Positions 53,533 to 62,591 of a DNA stretch of 64,000 nt are shown here, piece after piece. Position 1 is the stretch's first letter. Each line of letters begins with the position of its first letter. Position numbers and translations under genes: made by a program. The stretch is from the NCBI RefSeq assembly GCF_010378095.1, contig NZ_WNJL01000037.1, positions 508,915 through 572,914 on the forward strand, given 5' to 3'. The notes beneath the pieces are model-generated. The model did no database searches and had not been told where the DNA came from. It saw only the letters and a program-made list of their open reading frames with translations. The stretch comes from Acidithiobacillus ferrianus (GTDB lineage Bacteria > Pseudomonadota > Gammaproteobacteria > Acidithiobacillales > Acidithiobacillaceae).

Positions 53533-54285
53533 TCACCCCGGTTCATACACCAATCGCACACGGGAAGCAGGATAGATAACCGTTGAGAACTCTATGCCCA
53601 CACCTTCCGGGTCGATGTTCACGTTCTCGCAGATAAAAACGGGATCGGACTTGTCTATGGCCAGCAACTGTTGTTCCCTGGCTTGGGGCAATACAGCCGA
53701 GACGGAGGATTTCAGTCGCGTATAATCACTCACGCCCCGTTTTTTGAGCGACACCGTGATCCCCAGCCCCTGTTGCAGATCATCCACCAGGGCTAACAGG
53801 CGCTCACCAAAAAACAGGTGACGCGCGATGGATACGGGGTGCTCGCCAAGTTTGCCCAGTGTTTCAACCATTGCCACGTTCGGATAGGCGGGAAACACTT
53901 CGTAGCGGAGAATACGCGGTAATTCGGGTAGATCCTGCAGGGGTATGATGGCCGCCTCCAGCACCTCAGAAGAGCCTGGCCGGTTGTACTTCTTGATCCA
54001 TTCAGAGAACCTCGGGCGTTCTTCCAGCTGGTAATCAAAGACTGTAGACGCTACAAAAGAACCGCGGCCATGGGCAATACGCAGTCTTCCGATCGCGGCA
54101 AGTTCTTGCAGTGCTCGCCGAATCGTATGCCGGTTAACGCCATAGGTCGATGCCAAAGCCCCTTCGCTGGGCAGTTTCTCGCCGGGCCGCATCTCGCCTC
54201 TGTCCATCCGCTGCTGGATGTCATCGACGATCTGCTTCCAGACAGTGATGCCAGGTGCGTAAGGCACTTTGGTGATATTTGTCAT
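53533..54285 (-). CDS. phnF: PhnF-like GntR/HutC-family regulator
   Basis: 250 aa. The N-terminal winged helix is VWKQIVDDIQQRMDRGEMRP, GEKLPSEGALASTYGVNRHT, IRRALQELAAIGRLRIAHGR; the C-terminal UTRA ligand domain includes LFFGERLLALVDDLQQGLGI and ends FSTVIYPASRVRLVYEP. It is the last gene of the phn operon, with a 4-bp overlap with phnN. It probably represses phn transcription; a perfect palindrome before phnG (61080-61093) is the best candidate operator. Confidence 0.9.
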   Translation of the reverse strand: MTNITKVPYAPGITVWKQIVDDIQQRMDRGEMRPGEKLPSEGALASTYGVNRHTIRRALQELAAIGRLRIAHGRGSFVASTVFDYQLEERPRFSEWIKKYNRPGSSEVLEAAIIPLQDLPELPRILRYEVFPAYPNVAMVETLGKLGEHPVSIARHLFFGERLLALVDDLQQGLGITVSLKKRGVSDYTRLKSSVSAVLPQAREQQLLAIDKSDPVFICENVNIDPEGVGIEFSTVIYPASRVRLVYEPG

Positions 54286-54827
54286 ACTTCCGTGGTAAAA
54301 CGAAAAATGGTTGTCCGGAACTGAGTGGCGGCCTCCGCCAGGGTGCCATCGTTCTGTATGGTGGTCATCGGTACGTCCTCTGGTAACAAAACTTTTCGCG
54401 ACAGCCGCTCCTCGATATCGTTTGACATCTCCCGATCTCTCAAATGCAGACGTTCTCGGATGTGGCTATCCGAAGCGTTAATGAACACCACATGGCTAGG
54501 ATATTGAGCAGAGATGGCCGGGATAACGATACGCGATACACTCGCTATGATGACCTGCACCATGCCATCGGGCAAGAGCTCTTCCCGGGGAAGCCCGTAC
54601 ATCAGACCGTGGGCCGCCCAGTCAAACGCCAAACCGCCCTCGGCTTTCAGTTTCTCAAAAGCGGGCACGCTGACCAACCGTTCGCCGGGACTCTGCGCGT
54701 CACGGGTGACCACACGGCGGGCGAAGTAAATCCGCGCGTCAGAGGCCAACAAGGGACGACAGGCATTGATTATCGAGTCCTTTCCCGCACCGGAGGGCCC
54801 CGCGACCAGTATGAGGGTGTTAGGCAT
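54282..54827 (-). CDS. phnN: ribose 1,5-bisphosphokinase PhnN
   Basis: 181 aa guanylate-kinase-like fold. P-loop LVAGPSGAGKDSIINACRPL, then RRVVTRDAQSPGERLVSVPA and LAFDWAAHGLMYGLPREELL, the PhnN pattern. It phosphorylates ribose 1,5-bisphosphate to PRPP, finishing the C-P lyase pathway. The start overlaps the preceding DUF1045 gene by 8 bp. PhnP, the cyclic phosphodiesterase normally acting before it, is not in the window. Confidence 0.9.
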   Translation of the reverse strand: MPNTLILVAGPSGAGKDSIINACRPLLASDARIYFARRVVTRDAQSPGERLVSVPAFEKLKAEGGLAFDWAAHGLMYGLPREELLPDGMVQVIIASVSRIVIPAISAQYPSHVVFINASDSHIRERLHLRDREMSNDIEERLSRKVLLPEDVPMTTIQNDGTLAEAATQFRTTIFRFTTEV

Positions 54828-55497
54828 GCGTACTACTGCCGCCAGCGAGAGGAATACGGCTGATCAAAATAAAATCCTGCTGTGGCTCTGGTTCCACAAA
54901 AACTCCCACCGCACTGATTCGGCGGGCGCGCGTCGCACTCTCTGCAAAAAAATCGCAGGCCATCCTGAAGATATGGTCATCGGGTTGCCGGTCGCTGAGG
55001 GTCATGTGAAAAACCCATTCCGAAAAAACATAGGGGTATCCCCAACGCTTCAGATTGGCGAGGTTCTGAGCGGTGAGTTCTGAAGACGCCCGGATCTGCT
55101 CCTCCGCTACCGCCGTGTAGGGCACCCGAAAATCGTCCAAATCCCGCACACACCGATCGGCCAGATCCGCGAGACGCGGACAAGGCGTACCGAGACGGAG
55201 CGCCACAAAGCCATCCTCCAGGGTCAGCTGCAACGGTGGTAGAAAAAATGGGGCGGTCGTAGACAGGGATGCTTTAATGGCGTCGACCAGCTCCGCCAGC
55301 GGCTTTCGAATCGGCATGGGCGCTTTGAGCGTCGCGTGAAAGCCATAGCGGCTGGCTTTTCGGGTGGCCTGCGCCAAGCCGGGGACCGGTGGCCGCTCAA
55401 GAGTTTCACCGGATTCAGGATCGCGTCCCAACCAGCGGGTGCCCGCTGTCCACAGGGTGTCCTGACGATCTGGCACGTAATAAATCGCAACCCTCAC
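54820..55497 (-). CDS. DUF1045 2H phosphoesterase of phn operon
   Basis: 225 aa from GTG 55497 (AGGGG upstream), which restores the family N-terminus VRVAIYYVPDRQDTLW. Two HxT motifs typical of 2H phosphoesterases are visible: YGFHATLKAPMPI and EWVFHMTLSDRQPDDH. Such proteins are found almost only in C-P lyase operons and may hydrolyse the cyclic ribose phosphate, replacing PhnP, which is absent here. The longer open frame to 55611 overlaps phnM and is rejected. Confidence 0.82.
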   Translation of the reverse strand: MRVAIYYVPDRQDTLWTAGTRWLGRDPESGETLERPPVPGLAQATRKASRYGFHATLKAPMPIRKPLAELVDAIKASLSTTAPFFLPPLQLTLEDGFVALRLGTPCPRLADLADRCVRDLDDFRVPYTAVAEEQIRASSELTAQNLANLKRWGYPYVFSEWVFHMTLSDRQPDDHIFRMACDFFAESATRARRISAVGVFVEPEPQQDFILISRIPLAGGSSTHA

Positions 55498-55504
55498 GAT
55501 CCCC

Positions 55505-56641
55505 TCACGCGATCCGCAGACCAGCCTTCCAGACCGATCGGATGATCGGGTGTCCATCCACGAGCTGGATGCGGACCAGATCACCGCGCAGATCGACACG
55601 AATGGCGCCACGATCCGGTAGACCCAACATGTGCGCCGGGGCCGCAGTGATCATCCGCACCGCTTCGGGCAGCGCGAGAAGACCATCATCCACCATTCGG
55701 AAAGCCGCTTCACACAACGCATTGGGCACATAGTCCGAGGCCAGGACATCCACACACCGGGCTTTGACCAGATCGCTGACGGCCACGTTACCAGAATGGG
55801 ATCCACCGCGCACCACGTTGGGGGCTCCTACCACAATCGCCATACCCTGTTGACGAGCCGTTCGCGCCGCCTCCATGGACACCGGGAACTCAGCGACTTT
55901 GATGCCATCCTGGGCGTTGCGAAGGACCTCCGCCTCGGTGCGGTCATCATGGCTCGCCAGAACCAGAGGCGAGTATTTGAGTTGCTCCAACAGATAGCCG
56001 CGGTTTTTCTCGCTGTAGGCATGACGTCGCGCCTGAGCTTCGCCGATCATGCCCTCCAGTTCCTCGGACGAGTATCCCTCGTCGCGCCGACTTTTTCGAA
56101 ACTTGTCCAGATTAGCGTACTGTCCGACACCAGGGGTGTGATCCATCAGGCTTACCATTTGGAGCTTGGCATGGTCCATGACCGCCTCAAAAAGTTCCTG
56201 CATATTAGGCGCCGAGAGTTCGCAACGCAGATGGAGCACATGATCGGCGCGCAACGATCCACTAGCATCCAAGGCCGCCAAGTCTACCACCGCATTTTTC
56301 AGAGTTTGGATGCGCTCGCTTTCAAAGCCGGCGTCGCCCACATACAAGGCATTGGCGACGGTGGTGATGCCCATCGCCGCGCATTGGGCGTCATGGGCCA
56401 GAAAAGCCGAGCGCGATGGCCAGTGGACATGTCTGCGCGGCTGCACCTGGCGCTCCAGATTGTCCGTATGCACATCCACAAAACCTGGCAGAAGAAAATC
56501 GCCGGCGCAGTCCTCGGTGCCCGGGATGGGGGACGTTTCCCCAAGGATATCCGCAATGTTGCCTCCCGCACCCAGGAGCACCGCCCCATGCAACACGACA
56601 TCCTCCAACACGATCCGCGCGTTGCTGAAACCCTGCATCAT
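55505..56641 (-). CDS. phnM: triphosphoribosyl phosphonate diphosphatase PhnM
   Basis: 378 aa amidohydrolase-fold enzyme that removes diphosphate from alkylphosphonate ribose triphosphate. Metal site block LLPGFVDVHTDNLERQVQPR, second metal region MVSLMDHTPGVGQYANLDKF, then LASHDDRTEAEVLRNAQDG and VLASDYVPNALCEAAFRMVD. The ATG overlaps phnL by 4 bp (ATGA). Complete and unremarkable. Confidence 0.93.
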   Translation of the reverse strand: MMQGFSNARIVLEDVVLHGAVLLGAGGNIADILGETSPIPGTEDCAGDFLLPGFVDVHTDNLERQVQPRRHVHWPSRSAFLAHDAQCAAMGITTVANALYVGDAGFESERIQTLKNAVVDLAALDASGSLRADHVLHLRCELSAPNMQELFEAVMDHAKLQMVSLMDHTPGVGQYANLDKFRKSRRDEGYSSEELEGMIGEAQARRHAYSEKNRGYLLEQLKYSPLVLASHDDRTEAEVLRNAQDGIKVAEFPVSMEAARTARQQGMAIVVGAPNVVRGGSHSGNVAVSDLVKARCVDVLASDYVPNALCEAAFRMVDDGLLALPEAVRMITAAPAHMLGLPDRGAIRVDLRGDLVRIQLVDGHPIIRSVWKAGLRIA

Positions 56642-57336
56642 CTGTCATTCTCCGTTAGAGAAGTTATTGGAATCTGGCGATCGGCCACGCGCGCGGTCAT
56701 GTCCGGATCATGGAAGGTGCTGACAATGGCGCGACCCGCGCGTTTCGCTTCCTGGATCAGGGACAGCACCACTGCGGCATTTTCGGCATCGAGAGAAGCC
56801 GTCGGCTCATCCAACAGCAACACCGGATGGTCATTGACCAGGGCGCGCGCCAGATTGACTCGCTGTTGCTCGCCCCCGGAGAAGGTCGCCGGAGGCAAGT
56901 CGTGAAAACGCAAAGGAATCTTCAAAGTCAACAAGATGGCCTCGGCGCGTGCGTCCGCGTCTGCCGAACGCACGCCCTGATCCTTCAGCACATTGGCCAC
57001 GATAGCGCGTGTAGAGACCCTTGGAATCACCCGCAGAAACTGGCTCACATAGGCTATGCTGTGCCGACGAATCACCAGCAATTGTTGCGGCGGCACTCGG
57101 GTCAGATCCACCAGTTCGCCGTCGTGCATGACCGTCACCGAACCGCTTTCGGCGCGATAATTCCCATAAATAGTGCGCAGTAAAGTGGATTTACCGGCGC
57201 CAGAGGGCCCAACGAGCGCGACACATTCGCCCGCCGCTACAGAAAAAGAGATATTACGGAGTACAGCCAGTTGCAATCCGCCCCGCAGGTGCAAGGTGAA
57301 GGTTTTGCGGAGGTCTTTCACTTCGAGCAGATTCAT
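56638..57336 (-). CDS. phnL: C-P lyase system ATP-binding protein PhnL
   Basis: 232 aa ABC-type ATPase. Walker A VALVGPSGAGKSTLLRTIYG, signature FSGGEQQRVNLARALV, Walker B VLLLDEPTASLDAENAAVV. PhnL is not a transporter subunit; it associates with the C-P lyase core complex together with PhnK. Both ends overlap neighbours by 4 bp. Confidence 0.93.
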   Translation of the reverse strand: MNLLEVKDLRKTFTLHLRGGLQLAVLRNISFSVAAGECVALVGPSGAGKSTLLRTIYGNYRAESGSVTVMHDGELVDLTRVPPQQLLVIRRHSIAYVSQFLRVIPRVSTRAIVANVLKDQGVRSADADARAEAILLTLKIPLRFHDLPPATFSGGEQQRVNLARALVNDHPVLLLDEPTASLDAENAAVVLSLIQEAKRAGRAIVSTFHDPDMTARVADRQIPITSLTENDR

Positions 57337-58115
57337 GCAGGCAACACCGAACTGACCAGGAGCTGGGTATAAGGATGCTGGGGATCATCGAGGACCTGAT
57401 CGGTCACTCCTGTCTCAATAATGCGTCCGCGCTGCATAACGGCAACGCGCCCGGCCAACAACCGGGCCACCGCCAGATCATGAGTCACCAAAATCACCGC
57501 CATTCTCTGCTCCGACACCAGATTACGCAGTAAATCCAGAAAACCCGCCTGCACCGAGACATCCAGCCCACTGGTCGGCTCGTCCATGAAAAGTAGATAG
57601 GGATGGCTGATCAGGGTTCTGGCGATCTGCAGTCGTTGCTGCATCCCGCCCGAGAAGGTTCCCGGCAAATCGTCGATGCGTTTGGGATCGATTTCTACTT
57701 TCTGAAGCCAGAACAGGGCCTTTTCGCGTAGCGTGCCATAGTGCCTTTCACCGGCGGCCATGAGCCTTTCGACGATATTGCCACCCGCCGTAATCTCCAT
57801 GCGCAACGCGTCGCGGGGATTCTGGTGGACATAACCCCAGGCAGAACGATGCAGATGCCGCAATTGCTGACGCGGAAGCGCCTGCACGCAACGGTCTAAC
57901 TCCCCGTTCTCACCGAAACGGACCTCGCCAGCGTCCGGGGCCAGCGCCCCATAAAGGGCGTTCAGCAGGGTTGTTTTGCCGGAACCGCTCTCCCCGACAA
58001 TGGCCAGCACCTCGCCGGGATGAATCTCCAAAGACACGGATTCCAGGGCACACAGTGCGCCAAAGGACAGGGTCAGATCGCGCGCTATCAGTATGGGAGC
58101 GGGACTGTAATTCAT
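57333..58115 (-). CDS. phnK: C-P lyase core ATP-binding protein PhnK
   Basis: 260 aa ABC-type ATPase. Walker A AIVGESGSGKTTLLNALYGA, the PhnK-type segment RSAWGYVHQNPRDALRMEIT, signature FSGGMQQRLQIARTLI and Walker B LLFMDEPTSGLDVSVQAGFL. It binds PhnGHIJ as the nucleotide-dependent module of C-P lyase. The ATG overlaps phnJ by 4 bp. Confidence 0.94.
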   Translation of the reverse strand: MNYSPAPILIARDLTLSFGALCALESVSLEIHPGEVLAIVGESGSGKTTLLNALYGALAPDAGEVRFGENGELDRCVQALPRQQLRHLHRSAWGYVHQNPRDALRMEITAGGNIVERLMAAGERHYGTLREKALFWLQKVEIDPKRIDDLPGTFSGGMQQRLQIARTLISHPYLLFMDEPTSGLDVSVQAGFLDLLRNLVSEQRMAVILVTHDLAVARLLAGRVAVMQRGRIIETGVTDQVLDDPQHPYTQLLVSSVLPA

Positions 58116-58936
58116 CGACGTTGCCCGCAGAAATCGGTATCTGAGCAGATGAACTGACGGTTGCCTGCGTCATCGATCACGATCTCATCCTTGTAAGACT
58201 CCACCGCGCCGCAGAGCGCGCAGGGCTGCCGGGTATTGACCGGATCAAAGGGGTAGTCGGTGAAGTCGAGCGGTATAACCCGCGTGTACGGGGGAATCGC
58301 ATAAAGGCGCTTTTCCCGGCCCGCGCCAAATAGCTGTAGCGCCGGACTCATATGCATTTTTGGCACATCATAGGCGGGGATCGGGGACGGCGACGTAAGA
58401 TAGCGATCATGGACGATAACCGGATATTCGTAACCGATGGCGATGCGGCCATAGCGAGTGATCTGATCATAGAGCTTCAGATACATGAGGCTATAATCGG
58501 CCATGGCGTGTAGGGCGATGGTTTCGGAAACCCGGGGCTCCAGCTTGAACAGGGGTTCCGGCATCGGCACCTGATAGACCAATATCTGTCCCGCATGCAG
58601 GGGTGTTTCCGGGATCCGGTGACGGGTCTGAATCAAGGTTGCTTCCCGGGTCAAGGTGGTGGTCCGCACTCCCGTGGCACTCCGGAAGAAGCTGCGGATG
58701 GAGACCGCGTTGGTCGTATCATCGGAGCCCTGATCGATCACCTTGAGGATATCCTCAGGGCCAATAACGGCGGCCGTCACCTGGATGCCGCCGGTCCCCC
58801 AGCCGTAAGGCAAAGGCATTTCCCGGGAGGCGAAGGGGATTTGGTGACCGGGGATGGCCACGGCTTTGAGCAGGGTTCGTCGTATTTTCTTCTTCGTCCC
58901 CTCATCGAGATAGGCGAAATTATAGTAGATCGTCAT
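58112..58936 (-). CDS. phnJ: C-P lyase radical SAM subunit PhnJ
   Basis: 274 aa. The catalytic subunit that breaks the C-P bond of ribosylated phosphonate. The N-terminus MTIYYNFAYLDEGTKKKIRR and MPLPYGWGTGGIQVTAAVIG are conserved. The non-canonical [4Fe-4S] ligands are C239, C242, C264 and C270 (CALC, then ICSDTDFC), with the same x2/x21/x5 spacing as the E. coli enzyme. The active-site Gly/Cys regions are intact, so it should be functional. Confidence 0.95.
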   Translation of the reverse strand: MTIYYNFAYLDEGTKKKIRRTLLKAVAIPGHQIPFASREMPLPYGWGTGGIQVTAAVIGPEDILKVIDQGSDDTTNAVSIRSFFRSATGVRTTTLTREATLIQTRHRIPETPLHAGQILVYQVPMPEPLFKLEPRVSETIALHAMADYSLMYLKLYDQITRYGRIAIGYEYPVIVHDRYLTSPSPIPAYDVPKMHMSPALQLFGAGREKRLYAIPPYTRVIPLDFTDYPFDPVNTRQPCALCGAVESYKDEIVIDDAGNRQFICSDTDFCGQRR

Positions 58937-58939
58937 ACC

Positions 58940-60028
58940 TTATGCTCCGTCTTTTGCCGCCGTCTTGCGCAGATGCCGCAAGGTTTGAATCTCACTCTGG
59001 AAATCCACGTAGTGCGGGAGTTTCAGATGCTCTACGAAGCCCGTCGCCTCGACGTTGTCGCAGTGACTCAGGACGAATTGCTCGTCCTGCGCCGGGGAAA
59101 GCGATTCTTCACCCAACTCCCCGGCCCGTAGCGCCCGATCCACTAGAGCCATGGCGATGGCCTTACGCTCACTATGGCCGAAGACCAGGCCGTAACCGCG
59201 GCTAAAGGCGGCTTCTTCCGGACTCTTGGCCTGAAACTGATTGATCATCTGGCACTCGGTGACGGTAATGGTCCCGATTCCGATGGAAAACCCCAACTCC
59301 GGCGGGGTGATCTCCACGGTCACATCCCCCATGCGCAACTCTGCGATAAAGGGGTGATTTTGGCCGTAGCCCCTTTGGGTGGAATAGGCCATGGAGAGCA
59401 GGAACCCTTCATCGCCGCGAGCCAGGGACTGTAAGCGTTGCGCACGACTGGCCGGGAAAAGCAGGGGGTGCTGCGTGATGTCTTGCTGCGTGTTCTCTGC
59501 CGATGGCTCACAGGCTGCGGCTGGCTCCATCAAACCTTCTTTTTCCAAGAGGCCCATAACGCTGGTCATTGGCTCCGGCGGGACTTCGGCTTTGCCGGAC
59601 TCGACTTCGGACGCTGTCTCCAGGCGGTCAAAATAGCCGAAGAGCCGGTGAGAATAGTCATAAGTCTGACCCAGTTGTTGGCCGCCGGGCAAATCCTTGA
59701 AGGCTGCGGAGATTCGCCGCTGCACCCGCATGGCATCCATCGCGAGCGGCGTAGAATCCAGAAACCGGGTTAGAGTGGCGCGATAGGCACGCAGTAAAAA
59801 TATCGCCTCGATCATGTCGCCCTGCGCCTGCAGCATGGCCCTGGCCGCCAAATCCACGTCGTAGAGAGAGGCTTCGGCCATGACACGATCCACGCCCAGA
59901 TGCATTTGCTCGCATATTTGCCGGGGAGTGATTTCAGGAGCATCGGGATCACCCCGCATCCGTTTGCGCACGAGGCGATGGGCGGCCCGAATGGCGGCGG
60001 AACCTCCTTTGACTGCCACGTAAGACAT
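58940..60028 (-). CDS. phnI: C-P lyase core subunit PhnI
   Basis: 362 aa, full length. PhnI is a nucleosidase that, with PhnG/H/L, attaches phosphonate to the ribose of ATP. Conserved blocks: MSYVAVKGGSAAIRAAHRLV at the start, LSMAYSTQRGYGQNHPFIAE, and FSRGYGLVFGHSERKAIAMA. It lies 3 bp after phnH and 3 bp before phnJ. Confidence 0.94.
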   Translation of the reverse strand: MSYVAVKGGSAAIRAAHRLVRKRMRGDPDAPEITPRQICEQMHLGVDRVMAEASLYDVDLAARAMLQAQGDMIEAIFLLRAYRATLTRFLDSTPLAMDAMRVQRRISAAFKDLPGGQQLGQTYDYSHRLFGYFDRLETASEVESGKAEVPPEPMTSVMGLLEKEGLMEPAAACEPSAENTQQDITQHPLLFPASRAQRLQSLARGDEGFLLSMAYSTQRGYGQNHPFIAELRMGDVTVEITPPELGFSIGIGTITVTECQMINQFQAKSPEEAAFSRGYGLVFGHSERKAIAMALVDRALRAGELGEESLSPAQDEQFVLSHCDNVEATGFVEHLKLPHYVDFQSEIQTLRHLRKTAAKDGA

Positions 60029-60031
60029 CGC

Positions 60032-60574
60032 TTAGGCCTCCTCTATTTCCGTGGTTCTCGGCAGGCAGAGAAAATCCCGGCCACTGCACAATATCAGGTC
60101 GATGCCCCGGGGATAGAGGGCATGATTATGTTGCGAGAAGGGTAAAAATCCGGCGCCAATCTCAGGCGCAATAGTCCGCGTGCTCTGAATACCCGGTCCT
60201 CTCAGGATCAGATTCGGCCCGCCTTGCAGGGTGGGGATCTCGATGATCAGTGTGGCGCTATTCTCTGGTTCCTCCTCAGTCCCGATGGGGAAAACATGTT
60301 CCTCCCAAGGCCAATCCGTCGCGACAGCAAAGACAGCATCTTTGGGAGGGACCACCAGGGCATAACAGCGCGTTCTCAGCCAATGCTCCGCTGCGGCATC
60401 GGGGTGCGCCAGGGCAACCGGGGTATCCGCATCCAGCAGGGTATGTATGATGGCTGTGCAGGCAGGCCGGAAAGGCGACTCCTCAGCCGAGTCCGGCAGC
60501 GTCATGTGTTGTCCCGGGCAGGACATAGCCTCTAGGAGCATCCGAAAGGTCCTTTGGCCATCCAATGTCATCAT
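60032..60574 (-). CDS. phnH: C-P lyase core subunit PhnH
   Basis: 180 aa, slightly shorter than the common 190-200. Begins MMTLDGQRTFRMLLEAMSCP with GQ following, typical of PhnH, and contains LRGPGIQSTRTIAPEI and the ending region YPRGIDLILCSGRDFLCLPR. Structural subunit of the PhnGHIJ complex. The ATG overlaps phnG by 4 bp. Confidence 0.92.
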   Translation of the reverse strand: MMTLDGQRTFRMLLEAMSCPGQHMTLPDSAEESPFRPACTAIIHTLLDADTPVALAHPDAAAEHWLRTRCYALVVPPKDAVFAVATDWPWEEHVFPIGTEEEPENSATLIIEIPTLQGGPNLILRGPGIQSTRTIAPEIGAGFLPFSQHNHALYPRGIDLILCSGRDFLCLPRTTEIEEA

Positions 60575-61059
60575 GAGCGCATGGTTTCCATTGTGAAGAA
60601 CTGCACACGACTATTTTGATTTTCCTGCTTTGTCTGCGCTTCGCGGTCTGTACGAAGGATCATGAGCGGGACGATGATTCGGTCCCATAAGGACGATTGC
60701 CACTCCGGATGTTGAAGCAGGGCATCCAGTTTGGCGGCGATTTCCGCATGGGCAAGACTGTCGCCGAGGACATAGGCCAAACCCATGTAACCTTGATCGT
60801 CCTGCACCGTACAGCGGGTGACCGTACTTTCTCCTAAAGGAAAGGGATCACCCAGACCGCCCATGCGTCCATGGACCATGATCAAGCCAGTTTCCGGCGA
60901 ATTGATGGAAGTAAACTCCGGCCAGCGTTCGACACCCGCCACAGCATCCGCCACAGCATCCGCCAAGTCGGAGAACATCGCGTGAGCGAGTTCCGATATC
61001 CAGTGCGCGCGCATGCTGGTCAGATTGGTGGAGTTGGCCGATGTTTCGTCGAATCTCAT
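60571..61059 (-). CDS. phnG: C-P lyase core subunit PhnG
   Basis: 162 aa from ATG 61059. Conserved parts: INSPETGLIMVHGRMGGLGD, PFPLGESTVTRCTVQDD and YMGLAYVLGDSLAHAEIAAK. First gene of the phnGHIJKLM-DUF1045-phnN-phnF operon, all with 4-8 bp overlaps or very short gaps. The frame can be opened to 61122, but that runs across the palindromic operator; 61059 gives the family N-terminus. A weak GGAA lies upstream. Confidence 0.92.
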   Translation of the reverse strand: MRFDETSANSTNLTSMRAHWISELAHAMFSDLADAVADAVAGVERWPEFTSINSPETGLIMVHGRMGGLGDPFPLGESTVTRCTVQDDQGYMGLAYVLGDSLAHAEIAAKLDALLQHPEWQSSLWDRIIVPLMILRTDREAQTKQENQNSRVQFFTMETMRS

Positions 61060-61079
61060 CTTAAAGTATTCCAGACATG

Positions 61080-61093
61080 TATAGACGTCTATA
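61080..61093. promoter_or_regulatory. perfect palindrome upstream of phnG, candidate PhnF operator
   Basis: TATAGACGTCTATA is a perfect 14-bp palindrome 20 bp upstream of the phnG ATG, with AT-rich TATCATATAG following on the plus strand. GntR/HutC regulators bind short GT/AT palindromes of this type, and PhnF operators with TATAGAC-like half-sites are known in other bacteria. Confidence 0.6.
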
Positions 61094-61155
61094 TCATATA
61101 GTATGCGAACACACCGCGTCAAGCATCTGAGATCCAGCCTTGCATTCCCTAAGCG

Positions 61156-62553
61156 CTAATCCGCTATGGCCGCGATCACAGGGGCATTAGGCTCCGCTAC
61201 TTCTGAAATCTCCTCTAGACTACGGATGCCGGGCTCCACATCGCGACCCAGCAACAAGGTCACCAGCAAACCCATCAGCGCCGTAGCCGCCAGAATCAGC
61301 ATCAGCCAACCATTACCTACCGCCGCATGCACGCTGGGCAGCAGAAAAACGGAGGTCGCCGCTGCCACGCGGGAACAGGCCGTCGCCAGGCCATGGGCTG
61401 AGGCGCGCAGATCCGTTGGGAAAATCTCTACTGGCAGGAGCCAGGTCGTGGTGGATGGCCCGAAATTGTTAAAGAAGGTGTATCCGAAGATGGTGACAAC
61501 GAGCAGCCAGATTGGGGGCTGCGTGTAGAGTGCCACCAGACCCAGGGCACCCAGGAAAAAAGCATTCAGCGCAAAACCCGCGAGTTGCGGAAAGACTCTA
61601 CCAATCCGCCGCGTGGCCATCGCTAGGGACGCGATACCGCCCAGACCGATGAGATCGAAAAGCACATTCCACAGCAAGGCATCCGTGTGGGAGTGGATGC
61701 CGAAGCTCCCCAGCAATATGGGCAGATAGACGACCAAGCCGAACGTACTGACATCCATCAGCATCCAGGGGATAACCACCAGCAACGTGCGCCCTAACCA
61801 CAGCGGAGCAAACAGGGTAGCCCAAGCACGCATTTGGACGGGTTCTGGTGTCTGTTTTTGAAGGGTCTCCTGCAGGCTCTGCGCATCCACATTTGGTGAC
61901 ATGCTCTGGAGCACCTGGATTGCCTCTTCCGGTCGATTATGCGCGATATACCAGCGTGGAGTCTCAGGAAGGTTGCGCCGCAACCAGAGTACCGCTAAGG
62001 CTGGAACAGCCCCACTGATGAACATCCAGCGCCAGGCATCCGGACCGGTCTGCAACAGTGCTAATCCGACCACGGCGGAGCTTGTAGTACCAACCATGAA
62101 TAAACCAAATGCCCAGGAAAGTCCGGAACCACGCTGCGCTTTGGGCATGAACTCCGCGATGTAGCTCGAACTCAAGGGATAATCCATACCTACACCGATA
62201 CCCAAAAGAACACGGAAAATGATCAGGGAGGTCACATCCCAAGCGATACCGGAGAGCAAAGCCGCTATTAAAAATGCTGCTATGTCGATTAGATAAAGCA
62301 CTTTGCGACCGAAAAGATCCGCAATGCGCCCACCAATCAAGCCACCGAGTGCCGCCCCAGCCAGCGTCGCCGCGCCTAGCAAACCGGTGGCCACTGCCGA
62401 CAGATGCCAGTCAGGCTTCAGCAAAAGCAAGGCGACGGCAATGATGGACAAATCATAGCCATCGAGAAAAATGCCCAAACCAGCGGCCAGAACGATTCGG
62501 CGGTGTTGTTTGTTGATCTTCAGGTCATCAAATAACGCATGGATTGTGTGCAT
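61156..62553 (-). CDS. MFS transporter, candidate phosphonate importer
   Basis: 465 aa with about 12 membrane helices. Loops GGRIADLFGRKVLYLI and GIGVGMDYPLSSSYIAEFMP are MFS hallmarks; the first helix is IVLAAGLGIFLDGYDLSIIA. The start is ATG 62553 with AAGGAAA upstream. It sits 97 bp before phnG and 38 bp after the HD gene. The operon has no phnCDE ABC importer, so this carrier is the best candidate for phosphonate entry. A truncated second copy of its 5' end lies at 53381. The family includes sugar and organic acid carriers, so the substrate is inferred. Confidence 0.8.
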   Translation of the reverse strand: MHTIHALFDDLKINKQHRRIVLAAGLGIFLDGYDLSIIAVALLLLKPDWHLSAVATGLLGAATLAGAALGGLIGGRIADLFGRKVLYLIDIAAFLIAALLSGIAWDVTSLIIFRVLLGIGVGMDYPLSSSYIAEFMPKAQRGSGLSWAFGLFMVGTTSSAVVGLALLQTGPDAWRWMFISGAVPALAVLWLRRNLPETPRWYIAHNRPEEAIQVLQSMSPNVDAQSLQETLQKQTPEPVQMRAWATLFAPLWLGRTLLVVIPWMLMDVSTFGLVVYLPILLGSFGIHSHTDALLWNVLFDLIGLGGIASLAMATRRIGRVFPQLAGFALNAFFLGALGLVALYTQPPIWLLVVTIFGYTFFNNFGPSTTTWLLPVEIFPTDLRASAHGLATACSRVAAATSVFLLPSVHAAVGNGWLMLILAATALMGLLVTLLLGRDVEPGIRSLEEISEVAEPNAPVIAAIAD

Positions 62554-62591
62554 GGAGATTTCCTTAATCGCTGAAGGGGATGCGACAGTCG

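Noticed and set aside
53381..53575. A 64-aa independent protein
   Set aside because: Only its first 33 residues match an MFS N-terminus; the rest is out-of-frame sequence running into phnF.
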